64,000 nt of DNA, from contig NZ_CP077311.1 of the NCBI RefSeq assembly GCF_019048265.1, positions 963,501 through 1,027,500 of the forward strand. The letters are read 5' to 3'. Under the pieces are notes generated by a model. That model saw only the letters and a list, made by a program, of their open reading frames with translations. It was not told where the DNA came from and did no database searches. Both the position numbers and the translations under genes were made by a program. The stretch comes from Aeromonas sp. FDAARGOS 1405 (GTDB taxonomy: Bacteria > Pseudomonadota > Gammaproteobacteria > Enterobacterales > Aeromonadaceae). Positions 53,769 through 62,933 of the stretch are shown here, piece by piece (within the stretch, counting starts at the first letter, position 1; each line of letters opens with the position of its first letter).

Positions 53769-54101
53769 TTAACGCTGTTTGCCGCTACCGATACCGAACG
53801 GAATACGGTATTCGCTGCTCTGGTCAGCCAGGCTGACAGTCAGGTTGCCCTGGGTACGGCTCGGGATATGCACCTGCTGGGTACCGGTCAGGTTGGCGTG
53901 GACTGATGCCAGCAGATCGCCAGACTCGTCACGCACTTCCAGCATCGGATTGCTTTTGCCATACATCGCAGCAGTGGCGTTCCACTTCACAAACAGCACG
54001 CCCGGAGTGGCGTTGAAGTCTGCCGGTACGGCAGCCTGCGCGAAACCAGCGGTCATCAGGCCTGCAGCGGCCAACATCTTGATTACGTTTTTCATGTTCA
54101 T
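53769..54101 (-). CDS. Small secreted protein of unknown function
   Basis: A 110-residue protein with a signal peptide (cleavage at AQA, about residue 23). The mature 87 residues are predicted as beta strands with no cysteine (PADFNATPGVLFVKWNATAAMYG). It is upstream of pirin in the same direction, 30 bases apart, so an operon with pirin and yqjF is likely. No family is recognised. AAGAGAG precedes the ATG. Confidence 0.7.
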   Translation of the reverse strand: MNMKNVIKMLAAAGLMTAGFAQAAVPADFNATPGVLFVKWNATAAMYGKSNPMLEVRDESGDLLASVHANLTGTQQVHIPSRTQGNLTVSLADQSSEYRIPFGIGSGKQR

Positions 54102-54357
54102 TCACTCTCTTGGTTTTATGTCATTGCCAAGGCCGTTTCGGCCAGAATCAATGCATCCATGCAAGAGGTTATTCAAATAGTGTGTTGTTCTTTCACCGAC
54201 ATCAGACAGACCGAATTGGTGTGTCACAGTGCGGAACTTCCCGCATATTTGGCCGCTCGGCGTTCCTGCCCAAGCGATAATTGAATATTAAACGTGCTTG
54301 ACCTAACTTGTTAGCGAGATAATCTGGCAAACATATTCAAAAAAATTGAAGGTGATA

Positions 54358-55272
54358 ATGGCCAAGGAATCGAACAAGGAGCGGGCGCTGACCCTGGAAG
54401 CCATCCGGGTACTGGACGCCATCGACCGCCGCGGCAGCTTCGCGGCGGCCGCCGACGAGCTGGGCAAGGTGCCATCAGCGCTCAGCTATACAGTGCAGAA
54501 GTTGGAGGACGAACTGGATGCCATGCTGTTTGACCGCAGCGGGCACCGCACCAAGTTCACCCCGGCCGGACGCATGCTGCTGGAGCGAGGCAGGGTGCTG
54601 CTGGAAGCAGCCGAACATCTGGTGGGCGAAACCCGGGCGCTGGCCCGTGGCTGGGAGACCGACATCACTGTCGCCGTTGATGCACTGACTCCGTTGCAAA
54701 CACTTTTCCCTCTGGTTGAGCGACTGGCCGAACAGACCGATACCCGCCTGCGGCTACGGGCCGAGGTGCTGGCAGGGAGCTGGGAGTGTCTGGAAGATGG
54801 CCGTGCCGATCTGCTGATCTCCACCATCAACCCGGACATCATGATGACCGGCATCAAGCATCAGGTGCTGAAAGAGGAGGTGATGCTCTATGTCGCCCAC
54901 CCTGATCATCCCCTCCACCAGGAGCCGGAACCGCTGGCAGATGAGACCCTGCGTCGCTACCGCGCCATTGCGGTCGCTGATACCGCCCTGCGTAAACCGG
55001 TGCTCACCTATCGCCTGCTGGACAAACAACCACGCCTCACCGTCAGTTCCATGGCAGAGAAACGGGATGCCCTGCTGGCGGGGATCGGGGTCGGCACCAT
55101 GCCGAAGAGCTGGATTGACGAAGATATCAGGGCCGGGCGGCTCAAGGTGATCAGCCCCGAATATCGCCATCAGTTGCAAGTAGTGCTGGCCTGGCGGCGA
55201 GACACCATGGGTAAGGCCAAAAGCTGGTTGGTGCGGGAGATACCAAAACTGTTTATGGCTGGCGAAAAATGA
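54358..55272 (+). CDS. yhaJ: LysR family regulator, YhaJ-like
   Basis: A 304-residue LysR regulator with strong similarity to E. coli YhaJ along its length. The helix-turn-helix is at about residues 10-65 (LTLEAIRVLDAIDRRGSFAAAADELGKVPSALSYT), and the ligand domain has RGWET, VLAGSWECLEDGRADL and LLDKQPRLTVS in the same order. YhaJ senses aromatic nitro compounds or related quinones in E. coli and activates yqjF; whether it does so here is inference. ATG 54358 follows AAGG by five bases. It is divergent from the small-protein/pirin/yqjF group. Confidence 0.9.
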   Translation: MAKESNKERALTLEAIRVLDAIDRRGSFAAAADELGKVPSALSYTVQKLEDELDAMLFDRSGHRTKFTPAGRMLLERGRVLLEAAEHLVGETRALARGWETDITVAVDALTPLQTLFPLVERLAEQTDTRLRLRAEVLAGSWECLEDGRADLLISTINPDIMMTGIKHQVLKEEVMLYVAHPDHPLHQEPEPLADETLRRYRAIAVADTALRKPVLTYRLLDKQPRLTVSSMAEKRDALLAGIGVGTMPKSWIDEDIRAGRLKVISPEYRHQLQVVLAWRRDTMGKAKSWLVREIPKLFMAGEK

Positions 55273-55371
55273 GAGACAGTTAACAGAAATGTTAATTGCA
55301 TGCCTCACTTGACGCCCAATATCTTTGCTGATTTCATAGCCGCCTCATTGAACCCATGGAAGCTGTAGAAA

Positions 55372-55791
55372 ATGAAAAAGAGTTTGCTGGTTGCCCTCAC
55401 CACCCTGCCCCTGTTTGCCAATGCCGGCCTGATGGACTCGCTGACCGACAGCGTCACCAGCAGCGTCAAGGATGCGGCCAGCACCGCCGTATCCGGAGCC
55501 ATGGATAGCGCATCCAACGAAGCCATCAAGAAGGCACTGGATATCAAGGAAGGTGGTTCCAACAAGCAGGCGGTCAAGGATAAGCTGGGTGCGCCGGCCT
55601 CTACCAAGACCGAAGCCGGTCTGGAAGTGTGGACCTATGACCTGGATGCCCTGAACAAGGCGTCTCCCATGCTGGCCGAGACCACCAAGACCCTGCTGAA
55701 AGATACCGACGCCGCCAAGAAAAACGTGGTCATCAAGTTCGAAGGGGAAACCGTCAAGAAAGTAGACCTGACCGACAAGGCTCAGGGCTAA
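55372..55791 (+). CDS. Small periplasmic protein of unknown function
   Basis: A 139-residue protein with a signal peptide (MKKSLLVALTTLPLFANA). The next 40 residues are Ser/Ala/Asp-rich and helical (LMDSLTDSVTSSVKDAAS), and the C-terminal half (KQAVKDKLGAPASTKTEAGLEVWTYD) resembles the compact BamE-like fold in its Leu-Gly-x-Pro turn and Trp-Tyr strand. No firm family. A terminator follows. It is not in an evident operon. Confidence 0.7.
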   Translation: MKKSLLVALTTLPLFANAGLMDSLTDSVTSSVKDAASTAVSGAMDSASNEAIKKALDIKEGGSNKQAVKDKLGAPASTKTEAGLEVWTYDLDALNKASPMLAETTKTLLKDTDAAKKNVVIKFEGETVKKVDLTDKAQG

Positions 55792-55840
55792 GTTCACTCG
55801 TCCGGTGGGTAGGGCGACACCCCGCACCGGTACAGATGGC

Positions 55841-55873
55841 AAGAGGGGGAGCATCAGGCTCCCCCTCTTTTAT
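55841..55873 (+). terminator. Terminator after small periplasmic protein gene
   Basis: AAGAGGGGGAGC pairs with GCTCCCCCTCTT around a 5-base loop, followed by TTT. Confidence 0.85.
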
Positions 55874-55982
55874 TGGCAATTGTCTGCATTCAGACAAGCT
55901 CTGTCGCTCAACACAACAAGAGCAAAAAGGGTGGCCCTGGCCACCCTTTGGGTTTGTCATGTGGTCTGCTACTGCAGCAGCG

Positions 55983-56333
55983 TTACTGGTTCGCTTCGGC
56001 GAACTGCTTCATCGCTTCGGCGTGCTTGGTCATGCCGGCGGCACGCTCGTTGAGGTTCTTGATGAACTCCGCCTTCTTGGCAGGATCCTCTATGCGATCA
56101 TAACGTTGCTGCAGGTTGGCCTGGATCTGTTCCGGGGTCATGTTCTGCATGCGGGCCATCTTGTCATGGCGACCACCATGGTGCTTGCCACCCATCATGC
56201 CACTACCGTCCATCGTGCAGTCCACCATGGCTCCGGGCTGGCCGGTGGGGGCCGCTTCACTGGCTGCATAGGCGCCCAGCGGCAGGCCAAGGATCAGGGT
56301 GGCAGTCAGCAGGGTTTTGGTCAGCTTTTTCAT
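55983..56333 (-). CDS. Spy/CpxP-like periplasmic protein (LTxxQ family)
   Basis: A 116-residue protein with a signal peptide (cleavage near YAA, residue 24), a His/Met/Gly-rich middle (MMGGKHHGGRHDKM) and a helical C-terminus with MTPEQIQANLQQRYDRI, the LTxxQ-type motif of CpxP and Spy. These are chaperones or adaptors for envelope stress; the His/Met stretch may bind metal. It is divergent from an OmpR-type two-component pair, the arrangement of cpxP with cpxRA, so regulation by that pair is likely. Confidence 0.8.
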   Translation of the reverse strand: MKKLTKTLLTATLILGLPLGAYAASEAAPTGQPGAMVDCTMDGSGMMGGKHHGGRHDKMARMQNMTPEQIQANLQQRYDRIEDPAKKAEFIKNLNERAAGMTKHAEAMKQFAEANQ

Positions 56334-56532
56334 GGTCTATCTCCTGTAGGGATGATTCTGGTTCGGCGCTCTTGCCTTGCCCTCAAGTAAACACCCTATC
56401 GGTGTCTGAACTTTGCCAGCATCGCCCTTTTTTGTAGCAGAGTGTGGCATCGTGCGGATCTGGCACACTTTGACACAAACCATCGGCCGGATTTTCGTAT
56501 ACTCGGGCCAACGCCAAGCAGGGGAGGTATCC

Positions 56533-57255
56533 ATGAACCAGGGCAACACCCACATTCTGGTGGTCGACGACCACAGCGAGATCCGCGATCTCTTGAAGCG
56601 CTTTCTGGAACAGCACGGCCTGCGGGTCAGCTGCGCCCGGGATGGCAAGGAGATGAAGCGACTGCTGGAGGAGCGGGAGTTCGACCTGCTGGTGCTGGAT
56701 CTGATGATGCCGGGTGAAGATGGTCTTACCCTCTGCCGCGAGCTGCGGGTCAAATCGAACCTGCCCATCATCATGCTCACCGCCATGGGGGAAGAGACCG
56801 ACCGCATCATCGGATTGGAGATGGGGGCCGATGACTATCTGGCCAAGCCCTTCAACCCGCGCGAGCTGCTGGCGCGGATCAAGGCGGTGATGCGCCGCAC
56901 CCAGGCCGAGACACAACCTGCCGCTGACACCCTGACCCGGGATCTGCGCTTCGATCGCTGGCTGCTCGACGTCAATCGTCGGGAGCTGGTCGATGAGGAT
57001 GGGGTGGGCCTGAGCCTCTCCACCGCCGAATTCGATCTGCTCAAGGTGTTTCTCGAGCGACCGCAGCGAGTGCTGAGCCGGGATCAACTGCTGGACCTGG
57101 CCCGTGGCCGCGAGGCGGTGGCCTTCGATCGCGCCATCGATACTCTGGTGAGTCGACTGCGCCGCAAGCTGGAGCGGGATCCCAAGAATCCGGAGCTGAT
57201 CAAGACCATCTGGGGTGGCGGCTATATGTTCTCCGCCGACGTGACGCAGGCATAA
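56533..57255 (+). CDS. OmpR-type response regulator
   Basis: A 240-residue regulator. The receiver domain (1-120) has phospho-acceptor D56 in LLVLDLMMP, the acidic pair in VVDDHSE and K105 in AKPFNP. The C-terminal winged helix (about 135-235) contains LSTAEFDLLKVFLERPQRVLSRDQLL and IDTLVSRLRRKLE. It resembles OmpR closely, but the paralogue question is open. ATG 56533 follows GGGGAGG by five bases. The kinase gene starts three bases after its stop. Confidence 0.9.
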   Translation: MNQGNTHILVVDDHSEIRDLLKRFLEQHGLRVSCARDGKEMKRLLEEREFDLLVLDLMMPGEDGLTLCRELRVKSNLPIIMLTAMGEETDRIIGLEMGADDYLAKPFNPRELLARIKAVMRRTQAETQPAADTLTRDLRFDRWLLDVNRRELVDEDGVGLSLSTAEFDLLKVFLERPQRVLSRDQLLDLARGREAVAFDRAIDTLVSRLRRKLERDPKNPELIKTIWGGGYMFSADVTQA

Positions 57256-57258
57256 GCG

Positions 57259-58653
57259 GTGACCTTTTTGAAACGACTGTGGGCAAAAATATGGCCCAAG
57301 GGGCTGACAGGCCAGATCATTCTGGTGGCGCTGGCAGGGCTGATCCTGATCCAGCTGCTCAGTATCCAGATCTACCGCTCGGATCGGGAGGAGGCGCTCG
57401 GCTTCGTCAACAGCCGCAACGCCATGCAGCGGATCATCTCGGTGGTCAGGCTGCTCTCTCTATCACCCCCATCTCTCTATGACGAGATCCTCAAGGCGAG
57501 CCGCAGCGAAACCCTGCTGCTGCGCCTCTCAGACGAGCCACTGCAACCGGATAATCGCAGCCCCCGCTTCGAGCAGCTGGTGCGCTCTCGGCTCGGCTAC
57601 CCGCAGGGTCTCACCATAGAGATCAGCGCCGAGCTGAAAGAGGATGCCCAGCGCAGCAAAGCCTGGGAGCATCACGCCCGCATGATGCGGGATCGCAAGG
57701 GACCACCGCCCCCATCACGCGACATGCGGCTCTATGGCTCCATCGAACTGCCGCAGGGAGGTTGGCTGCAGTTCAGCTCACTGGTCGACAAGGAGGCGGG
57801 CAGCTGGTCGTGGCAAACCACCCTCAATCTTATGCTGGTCGCCAGTCTGGTGATCGGGCTGATGGTGCTGCTGTTTCGCCGTGCCACTCGCCCGCTCAAG
57901 CAGCTGGCAGGCAACGCAGATCGGCTCGGACGGGGCGAGGATATCGAGCCCTTGAAAGAGGAGGGGCCGACCGAGATCCGCGAATCGATTCAGGCCTTCA
58001 ACCGGATGCACACCCGGCTCGACCGCTTCGTGCAGGACAGAACCCGAATGCTGGCGGCCATCTCCCACGATCTGCGCACCCCCATCACCAGCCTGCGGCT
58101 GCGTACCGAATTTCTGGCCGATAGCGAGGACAAGGAGCGCATCCAGCAGACCCTGCAACAGATGGAGCAGATGCTGGCCGCGACCCTCAGCTTTGCTCGC
58201 GAGGAGGGGCAGCAGGAGGCCACCCGCGAGCTGGATCTGGTCAGCCTGCTGGTCAGCCTGTGCGATGACTATGCCGATACCGGCCAGCCGGTCACCTGTC
58301 TGGCGGAGGGCAAAGAGGTCTACGCCTGCCGGGCCAACACCCTGCGCCGGGTGCTGCAGAACCTGATCGGCAACGCCATCAAATATGCCGGCAGCGCCGA
58401 AGTGTCGCTGGAGCGACGCAAGGAGGAGCTGTTGATCCGGGTCTGCGACAACGGGCCAGGGATCGATCCTGCGCGGCTGGAAGATGTGTTCAAACCCTTC
58501 GTACGGCTAGACGAAGCGCGCAACACCGAGTCCGGCAGCGTGGGGCTCGGGCTCTCCATTGCCCGTACCCTGGTCCATCAGCACGGCGGCGAACTGACCC
58601 TGCTCAATCGGCCACAAGGTGGGCTGGAGGCACGAATAAGCCTGCCTTTGTAA
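57259..58653 (+). CDS. Sensor histidine kinase
   Basis: A 464-residue membrane kinase starting at GTG. Two helices (about residues 17-37 and 188-206) flank a 150-residue periplasmic sensor. A HAMP linker follows, and then the H-box AAISHDLRTPITSLRLRTEFL with His270. The ATP-binding part has LIGNAIKYA (N-box), CDNGPGIDP (G1) and GSVGLGLSIA (G2). It is EnvZ-like in size and layout. It pairs with the preceding response regulator. The sensed signal is unknown; a divergent Spy-like gene suggests envelope stress. Confidence 0.9.
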   Translation: MTFLKRLWAKIWPKGLTGQIILVALAGLILIQLLSIQIYRSDREEALGFVNSRNAMQRIISVVRLLSLSPPSLYDEILKASRSETLLLRLSDEPLQPDNRSPRFEQLVRSRLGYPQGLTIEISAELKEDAQRSKAWEHHARMMRDRKGPPPPSRDMRLYGSIELPQGGWLQFSSLVDKEAGSWSWQTTLNLMLVASLVIGLMVLLFRRATRPLKQLAGNADRLGRGEDIEPLKEEGPTEIRESIQAFNRMHTRLDRFVQDRTRMLAAISHDLRTPITSLRLRTEFLADSEDKERIQQTLQQMEQMLAATLSFAREEGQQEATRELDLVSLLVSLCDDYADTGQPVTCLAEGKEVYACRANTLRRVLQNLIGNAIKYAGSAEVSLERRKEELLIRVCDNGPGIDPARLEDVFKPFVRLDEARNTESGSVGLGLSIARTLVHQHGGELTLLNRPQGGLEARISLPL

Positions 58654-58792
58654 GTCATTACTCTATTTGTTTGCCCTGCTGCGCCTGGCCTCTCTGTGTG
58701 CAAACTTCATCATCCTGACCCCTGTTCTTCTATGATGAAGGCGGAGATAATTGATGACCACGCACGGTATTTGGCAACGGAGTGGAGCAAGG

Positions 58793-60181
58793 ATGGCTTA
58801 TTCCAGGACAGGAGTCTTGATCAGTATCGGATGGGGGCTCCTGCTGCTCGCACTTGCCCCTCAAGCCTGTGCCAACGCACAGGAAGAGCCGATCATCATT
58901 ACCAACTCCAAAGCCTGGCAGCCCTTCTCCTATATCAATGAGTCGGGTCAGCCGGATGGTTTGCTGATCGATTTGTGGCGTGAATATGCCAGGGTCACCG
59001 GCCAGAAGATCGAGTTCCGGCTGGTCGACTGGCAGGGTTCTCTCGACTTGCTCCAGAAGGGGAAAACCGACGTTCACGCCGGGCTGCTCTGGTCACCGGA
59101 GCGGGACAAGCAGTTCGACTATGGCCTGCCTCTCGCCCAGCTCGACTCACAGCTCTTCTTCTCGAGCGAACTGCGCGGCACCGATGTCCATTACTACCTA
59201 CTCCATGAAACAGTCGGTGTGGTAGCCGGTGGCTACGAAGAGTATTACGCCAGACGCTACTTTCCCGGAACCAGACTGCAGACCTTTGATGACAATGATA
59301 CCCTGCTGGCGGCGGCCTTTCGGGGCGACATAAAGGCCTTTATCGCCGATCTGCAGGTCGCCAACTTCTACATCTATACCTCCGACGATCCCACCCGCTT
59401 TATTCCGGTTCGCCACCTCTATACCGACCAGATCCGCTTTGCGGTGAAAAAGGGCGACCTTGCCCTGTTAAACCGGCTGGAAGAGGGATTCGCCAAGATC
59501 AAAGAGAGCGATCGGGAGCGGATCATCCGCAAATGGATGCATGTCGAGACCGTCTACCCCATCCACCTTGGTCCCTGGCTGTTGCTGGCAGGAGGGGGGA
59601 TTCTGGCAGCTTACATAATACAGCTGAGGCGCGCAGTCGCGAGCCGTACCGCCGAGCTGAGCCGTGCAAACGCAAGACTGGAGAAACTGGCCAGTACCGA
59701 TCCTCTGACTGGGCTACTTAATCGACGGGCATTCATGCCCGCCATGGAGCAACGGCTGGCAAGCGGCATGGCCAGTGCCCTGCTGCTATTCGATGTGGAT
59801 CACTTCAAGGAGACCAATGACCGCTTTGGTCATGGCATCGGAGATCTGTTGCTGGAAAAGCTGGCCACTACTGTGACGAATCTGTTGCCCGAAGAGGCTC
59901 TGCTGGCCCGCATCGGGGGCGAGGAGTTTTGCCTGCTGCTGCCGCTGGCCACATTGGCAGAGACAGAAGAGTGGGCCGAGCGCATTTGCCTGGAGAGCAA
60001 CCGGCAAACCCTGCACACCAGCAGCGGCGAGGTGACCCTCTCCATCAGCACCGGGGCAGTCTGGGTTGCGGCAAAGAGAGAGGTCGATGCCGAGCAGCTA
60101 CTACGGCAGGCTGACGCCCTCATGTATCAGGCCAAGGGACTGGGGCGCAATACCTGGCAAGCGGCCCCCTATCAGGCATAG
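58793..60181 (+). CDS. Periplasmic-binding-domain/GGDEF fusion (diguanylate cyclase)
   Basis: A 462-residue protein. Signal/anchor at residues 5-29, then an SBP_bac_3 ligand domain (about 30-250; NSKAWQPFSYINESGQPDGLLIDLWREYA and GLLWSPERDKQFDYG), a membrane helix (about 258-280, LGPWLLLAGGGILAAYII), a short linker and a GGDEF domain with GGEEF at 375-379. The I-site RxxD is lacking (PEEA). It should convert the presence of a periplasmic solute into cyclic di-GMP. ATG 58793 (GGAG five bases upstream) gives a tidy signal; ATG 58754 is an alternative. Confidence 0.87.
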   Translation: MAYSRTGVLISIGWGLLLLALAPQACANAQEEPIIITNSKAWQPFSYINESGQPDGLLIDLWREYARVTGQKIEFRLVDWQGSLDLLQKGKTDVHAGLLWSPERDKQFDYGLPLAQLDSQLFFSSELRGTDVHYYLLHETVGVVAGGYEEYYARRYFPGTRLQTFDDNDTLLAAAFRGDIKAFIADLQVANFYIYTSDDPTRFIPVRHLYTDQIRFAVKKGDLALLNRLEEGFAKIKESDRERIIRKWMHVETVYPIHLGPWLLLAGGGILAAYIIQLRRAVASRTAELSRANARLEKLASTDPLTGLLNRRAFMPAMEQRLASGMASALLLFDVDHFKETNDRFGHGIGDLLLEKLATTVTNLLPEEALLARIGGEEFCLLLPLATLAETEEWAERICLESNRQTLHTSSGEVTLSISTGAVWVAAKREVDAEQLLRQADALMYQAKGLGRNTWQAAPYQA

Positions 60182-60201
60182 CCCCCTGACGGAAGCGCAA
60201 T

Positions 60202-60232
60202 AAAAACGGCCGCCATCGGATGATGGCGGCCG
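60202..60232 (-). terminator. Terminator after the TonB receptor (minus strand)
   Basis: CGGCCGCCATC pairs with GATGGCGGCCG around GGAT-type loop. On the minus strand it runs into a TTTTTA tail. Confidence 0.8.
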
Positions 60233-60248
60233 TGTAATGTTATGCCTA

Positions 60249-62201
60249 TCAGAAGTTGTAGGTCACACCCAGGTTGTAGCGGCGACCATCCAGCACTGTG
60301 CCATAACTGCTGTAATCCACCGTCTTGTCGAACAGGTTATAGACCCCGGCGGTCAGATCCAGATGCTTGTTGGCCTTGTAGACCAGCCCCATGTCAAAGA
60401 AGGTGTAGGAAGGAGTCCCATCCGCCATCTTCACACGGCTCAGGTATTCGGAGGTCTCGCCACGGAAGTTGACCCGTGACCAGAGGTTGAGATCCTCGGT
60501 GGTCTGCCAATCGACACTGCCGTTGAACATATGGCGGGGCATCTGGTTGAGGGCATGGCCTGCCAGCGGGCCGCTCTTCTGCTCGGATTGAGTGAATGTG
60601 TAGCTAGAGCTGACCGACCAATCCTCATTGATGGCCCAATCCATCATCCCCTCGACCCCACGCATGTTCGCCTTGTCGACGTTGACCCGATCGCTGATGA
60701 AATCATAGCTGTGACCATTGAGCGTACAGGCAGGCTGCTTCTTGTCAGTACAGCGGCGCACTTCTGAGATCTTGTTCTTGAAGTCGGTGTTGAACAGGGT
60801 AATCCCGGCATTGAAGCCCTGATGACCGTTCCACAGCAGACCGATCTCTTCACTCACGCTGGTCTCGGGTTTGAGATCCGGGTTGCCAACCAGCATGCCA
60901 TCCAGGCTGCCACCACCGGTGACCTGACCCCAGTTGGCCGCTGACATCCGCAAGTCAGGGGAGCGATAACCGGTCGAGACGCCCCCTTTCAGGGTCCAGC
61001 TCTGATCCAGATGCCAGACGCCATAGAGGCGCGGGCTCCAGTGAGTGCCGTAGTTCTGATCCCGATCCATGCGGGCGCCACCGGTCAGGGCAAAGCTGTC
61101 AGTAAGTGACCACTCATCCTCGACAAACATCGCCCAGCTCCAGCGGGTCAGCTGCTCGGCAGGATTGGCCACTTTCAGGGTATTGCCCTGATCGTGTAGA
61201 TCCTCATAGCGATACTGACCACCGACACTCAGGTAGTGATCCCCCAATATGAACTGGGTGTGAGTATCGGCGATGGTGTTGGTGAGCTCCATCCTGCGGC
61301 CTGGGTTGGTGTTGGTCTCCTGCTGCAGATAGCTGCTGGAAGAGCCGAACTCATATTGACCGTCATGGGTTAGCGCGTAGTTGGTGCGCTCGTAGCGGTT
61401 GAGGCTATCTTTCGCCTTGGCATCCAGCGAATTGCCGGCAGTACGATCCCGATCCTGCAGGCTGCGACTGACTTCCAGATCGAAGCGGTTATGGTCATCA
61501 GGCTTGAAACTGAGCACGGCCGTGCCACTGCGAGTCTCCTGCTCGGCAAAGCCCTGGGTAAATTTGTCTTCACCACGATGAGCGAGCTGTCCATTGAAGC
61601 GCAGCCCCAACACACCATCGATCAGTGAGCCTGCGGTATAGGCATCAGTCTGGAAGCTGTTGCCGGCATCCTTGTTTTCCTGGAAGGTCGAATCAGCATG
61701 AACCGAGCCCTGCCAGGCCAGACCGGTGGTCTTGCGGGTAATCACGTTGATCACCCCACCCATGGCATCTGAGCCATAACGGGATGACATGGGCCCACGG
61801 ACGACCTCAATCCGCTCGATCGCCTGTAGCGGTGGCAACCAGCCTTGCTCGATACCGGGTCCATCGCTATTGGGCCGGGTACCACGGCTATCCACCTTTT
61901 TACCATCAACCAGCATAAGGGTGTATTTCGAGCCCATACCGCGAATACTGATATCGCTGCTGCTGCCACCGCCAGTCACTACCACACCTGGCACATCCTT
62001 CAAGGCATCGGTTACATCCCGATATGCCCGCTTCTCCAGCTGCTCGCGGGTAATCACAGAGATGGAGGCTGCAGAATCTTCGATCTTCTGCTGAAAGCCA
62101 GAGGCGGTGACGACCATCACCTCCTGCTCGGCAGCATAGGCTTGAGTCGCAAGAAGGGAGCAGATCAGCAAGGCAAGCTTGTTTGGTTTCACTGTTATCA
62201 T
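60249..62201 (-). CDS. TonB-dependent catecholate-siderophore receptor (CirA/IrgA-like)
   Basis: A 650-residue outer-membrane receptor. The signal peptide is cleaved at AYA (residue 23). The TonB box is EVMVVTAS (about 27-34), the plug contains SIRGMGSKYTLMLVDGK and RIEVVRGPMSSRYGSDAMGGVINVIT, and the 22-strand barrel ends LGVTYNF. This combination matches CirA/IrgA-type receptors for catecholate siderophores or their breakdown products (E. coli CirA 663). A Fur box lies about 160 bases upstream. A Cys pair (RRCTDKKQPACTL) near residue 485 may form an extracellular-loop disulphide. Confidence 0.93.
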   Translation of the reverse strand: MITVKPNKLALLICSLLATQAYAAEQEVMVVTASGFQQKIEDSAASISVITREQLEKRAYRDVTDALKDVPGVVVTGGGSSSDISIRGMGSKYTLMLVDGKKVDSRGTRPNSDGPGIEQGWLPPLQAIERIEVVRGPMSSRYGSDAMGGVINVITRKTTGLAWQGSVHADSTFQENKDAGNSFQTDAYTAGSLIDGVLGLRFNGQLAHRGEDKFTQGFAEQETRSGTAVLSFKPDDHNRFDLEVSRSLQDRDRTAGNSLDAKAKDSLNRYERTNYALTHDGQYEFGSSSSYLQQETNTNPGRRMELTNTIADTHTQFILGDHYLSVGGQYRYEDLHDQGNTLKVANPAEQLTRWSWAMFVEDEWSLTDSFALTGGARMDRDQNYGTHWSPRLYGVWHLDQSWTLKGGVSTGYRSPDLRMSAANWGQVTGGGSLDGMLVGNPDLKPETSVSEEIGLLWNGHQGFNAGITLFNTDFKNKISEVRRCTDKKQPACTLNGHSYDFISDRVNVDKANMRGVEGMMDWAINEDWSVSSSYTFTQSEQKSGPLAGHALNQMPRHMFNGSVDWQTTEDLNLWSRVNFRGETSEYLSRVKMADGTPSYTFFDMGLVYKANKHLDLTAGVYNLFDKTVDYSSYGTVLDGRRYNLGVTYNF

Positions 62202-62361
62202 GTTTTAGCCTGAACATTTTTTGTAGGAAGGTGACGTATTCCCTTACTTCACGCATTACAACGCTCGGCATCCGGCCAGGCGCAGCATTAGAAAAGGCTC
62301 ATTTGAAAAGCACTTTATTAATCAGCCCGCATTGTAACGACCCTGCCACGATCATTCAAAC

Positions 62362-62380
62362 AATAATCATTATCATTTGA
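62362..62380 (-). promoter_or_regulatory. Fur box of the TonB receptor
   Basis: AATAATCATTATCATTTGA matches the 19-base Fur consensus at 14 positions in the best alignment, with the core ATTATCATT. It is 161 bases before the start codon and predicts repression by Fur with iron. Confidence 0.72.
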
Positions 62381-62725
62381 TTCATGTAATATTCCTGCCG
62401 CAGAACAGCTCACTCTTGATAAGAAACTGTTTTAATGGAGTAAATCCATAAACAAACAAAGGGATTAGACAAACAAGTGGAAGCGATGACGTACCGTTGC
62501 AAGATGGCCTGATTTAATCATCAAGCTCTATGGCCAAGATGGATGTGCCGCGATAAAGAAGTGGAAACAGTAACAAGAACGTCAACAGGGGAAGGTAGTG
62601 TCATCGCAGTGGGATGTCGGCAGCTCACCAGCAGGCTAAAAACACCAAAGCCCTGTCGTCAGACTGGGCTTGTGTTGGCTCTGGTGTGCAAATCTGTGGC
62701 TCTTATGAGCAAACCGCCCATAGCA
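62381..62725. other. Intergenic, nothing recognised
   Basis: About 345 bases between the Fur box and the rRNA-operon terminator. No coding or RNA signal was seen; short open frames here lack ribosome binding sites. Confidence 0.5.
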
Positions 62726-62755
62726 AAAAGGCCTTCCCAATCGGGAAGGCCTTCA
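62726..62755 (-). terminator. rRNA operon terminator
   Basis: AAGGCCTTCCC / GGGAAGGCCTT stem with a 4-base loop and TTTTT on the minus strand, just beyond tRNA-Asp. Confidence 0.88.
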
Positions 62756-62761
62756 AATTAG

Positions 62762-62838
62762 TGGCGGAGCGGACGGGACTCGAACCCGCGACCCCCGGCG
62801 TGACAGGCCGGTATTCTAACCGACTGAACTACCGCTCC
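62762..62838 (-). tRNA. tRNA-Asp (anticodon GTC)
   Basis: On the minus strand 77 bases start GGAGCGGTAGTTCAGTCGG and end with encoded CCA. The anticodon loop CTGTCAC holds GTC. It differs from E. coli tRNA-Asp at only a few positions. It is the distal tRNA of the rRNA operon, as in some E. coli rrn operons. Confidence 0.98.
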
Positions 62839-62933
62839 GCATTCGGTTAGCTTTCGCTAAATCTTTTGCCGCTTCTTGATGAGGGGTCATCCTCGCAGCC
62901 GGCTATGTGTTTTCACATCACCGTTTAATTGGG

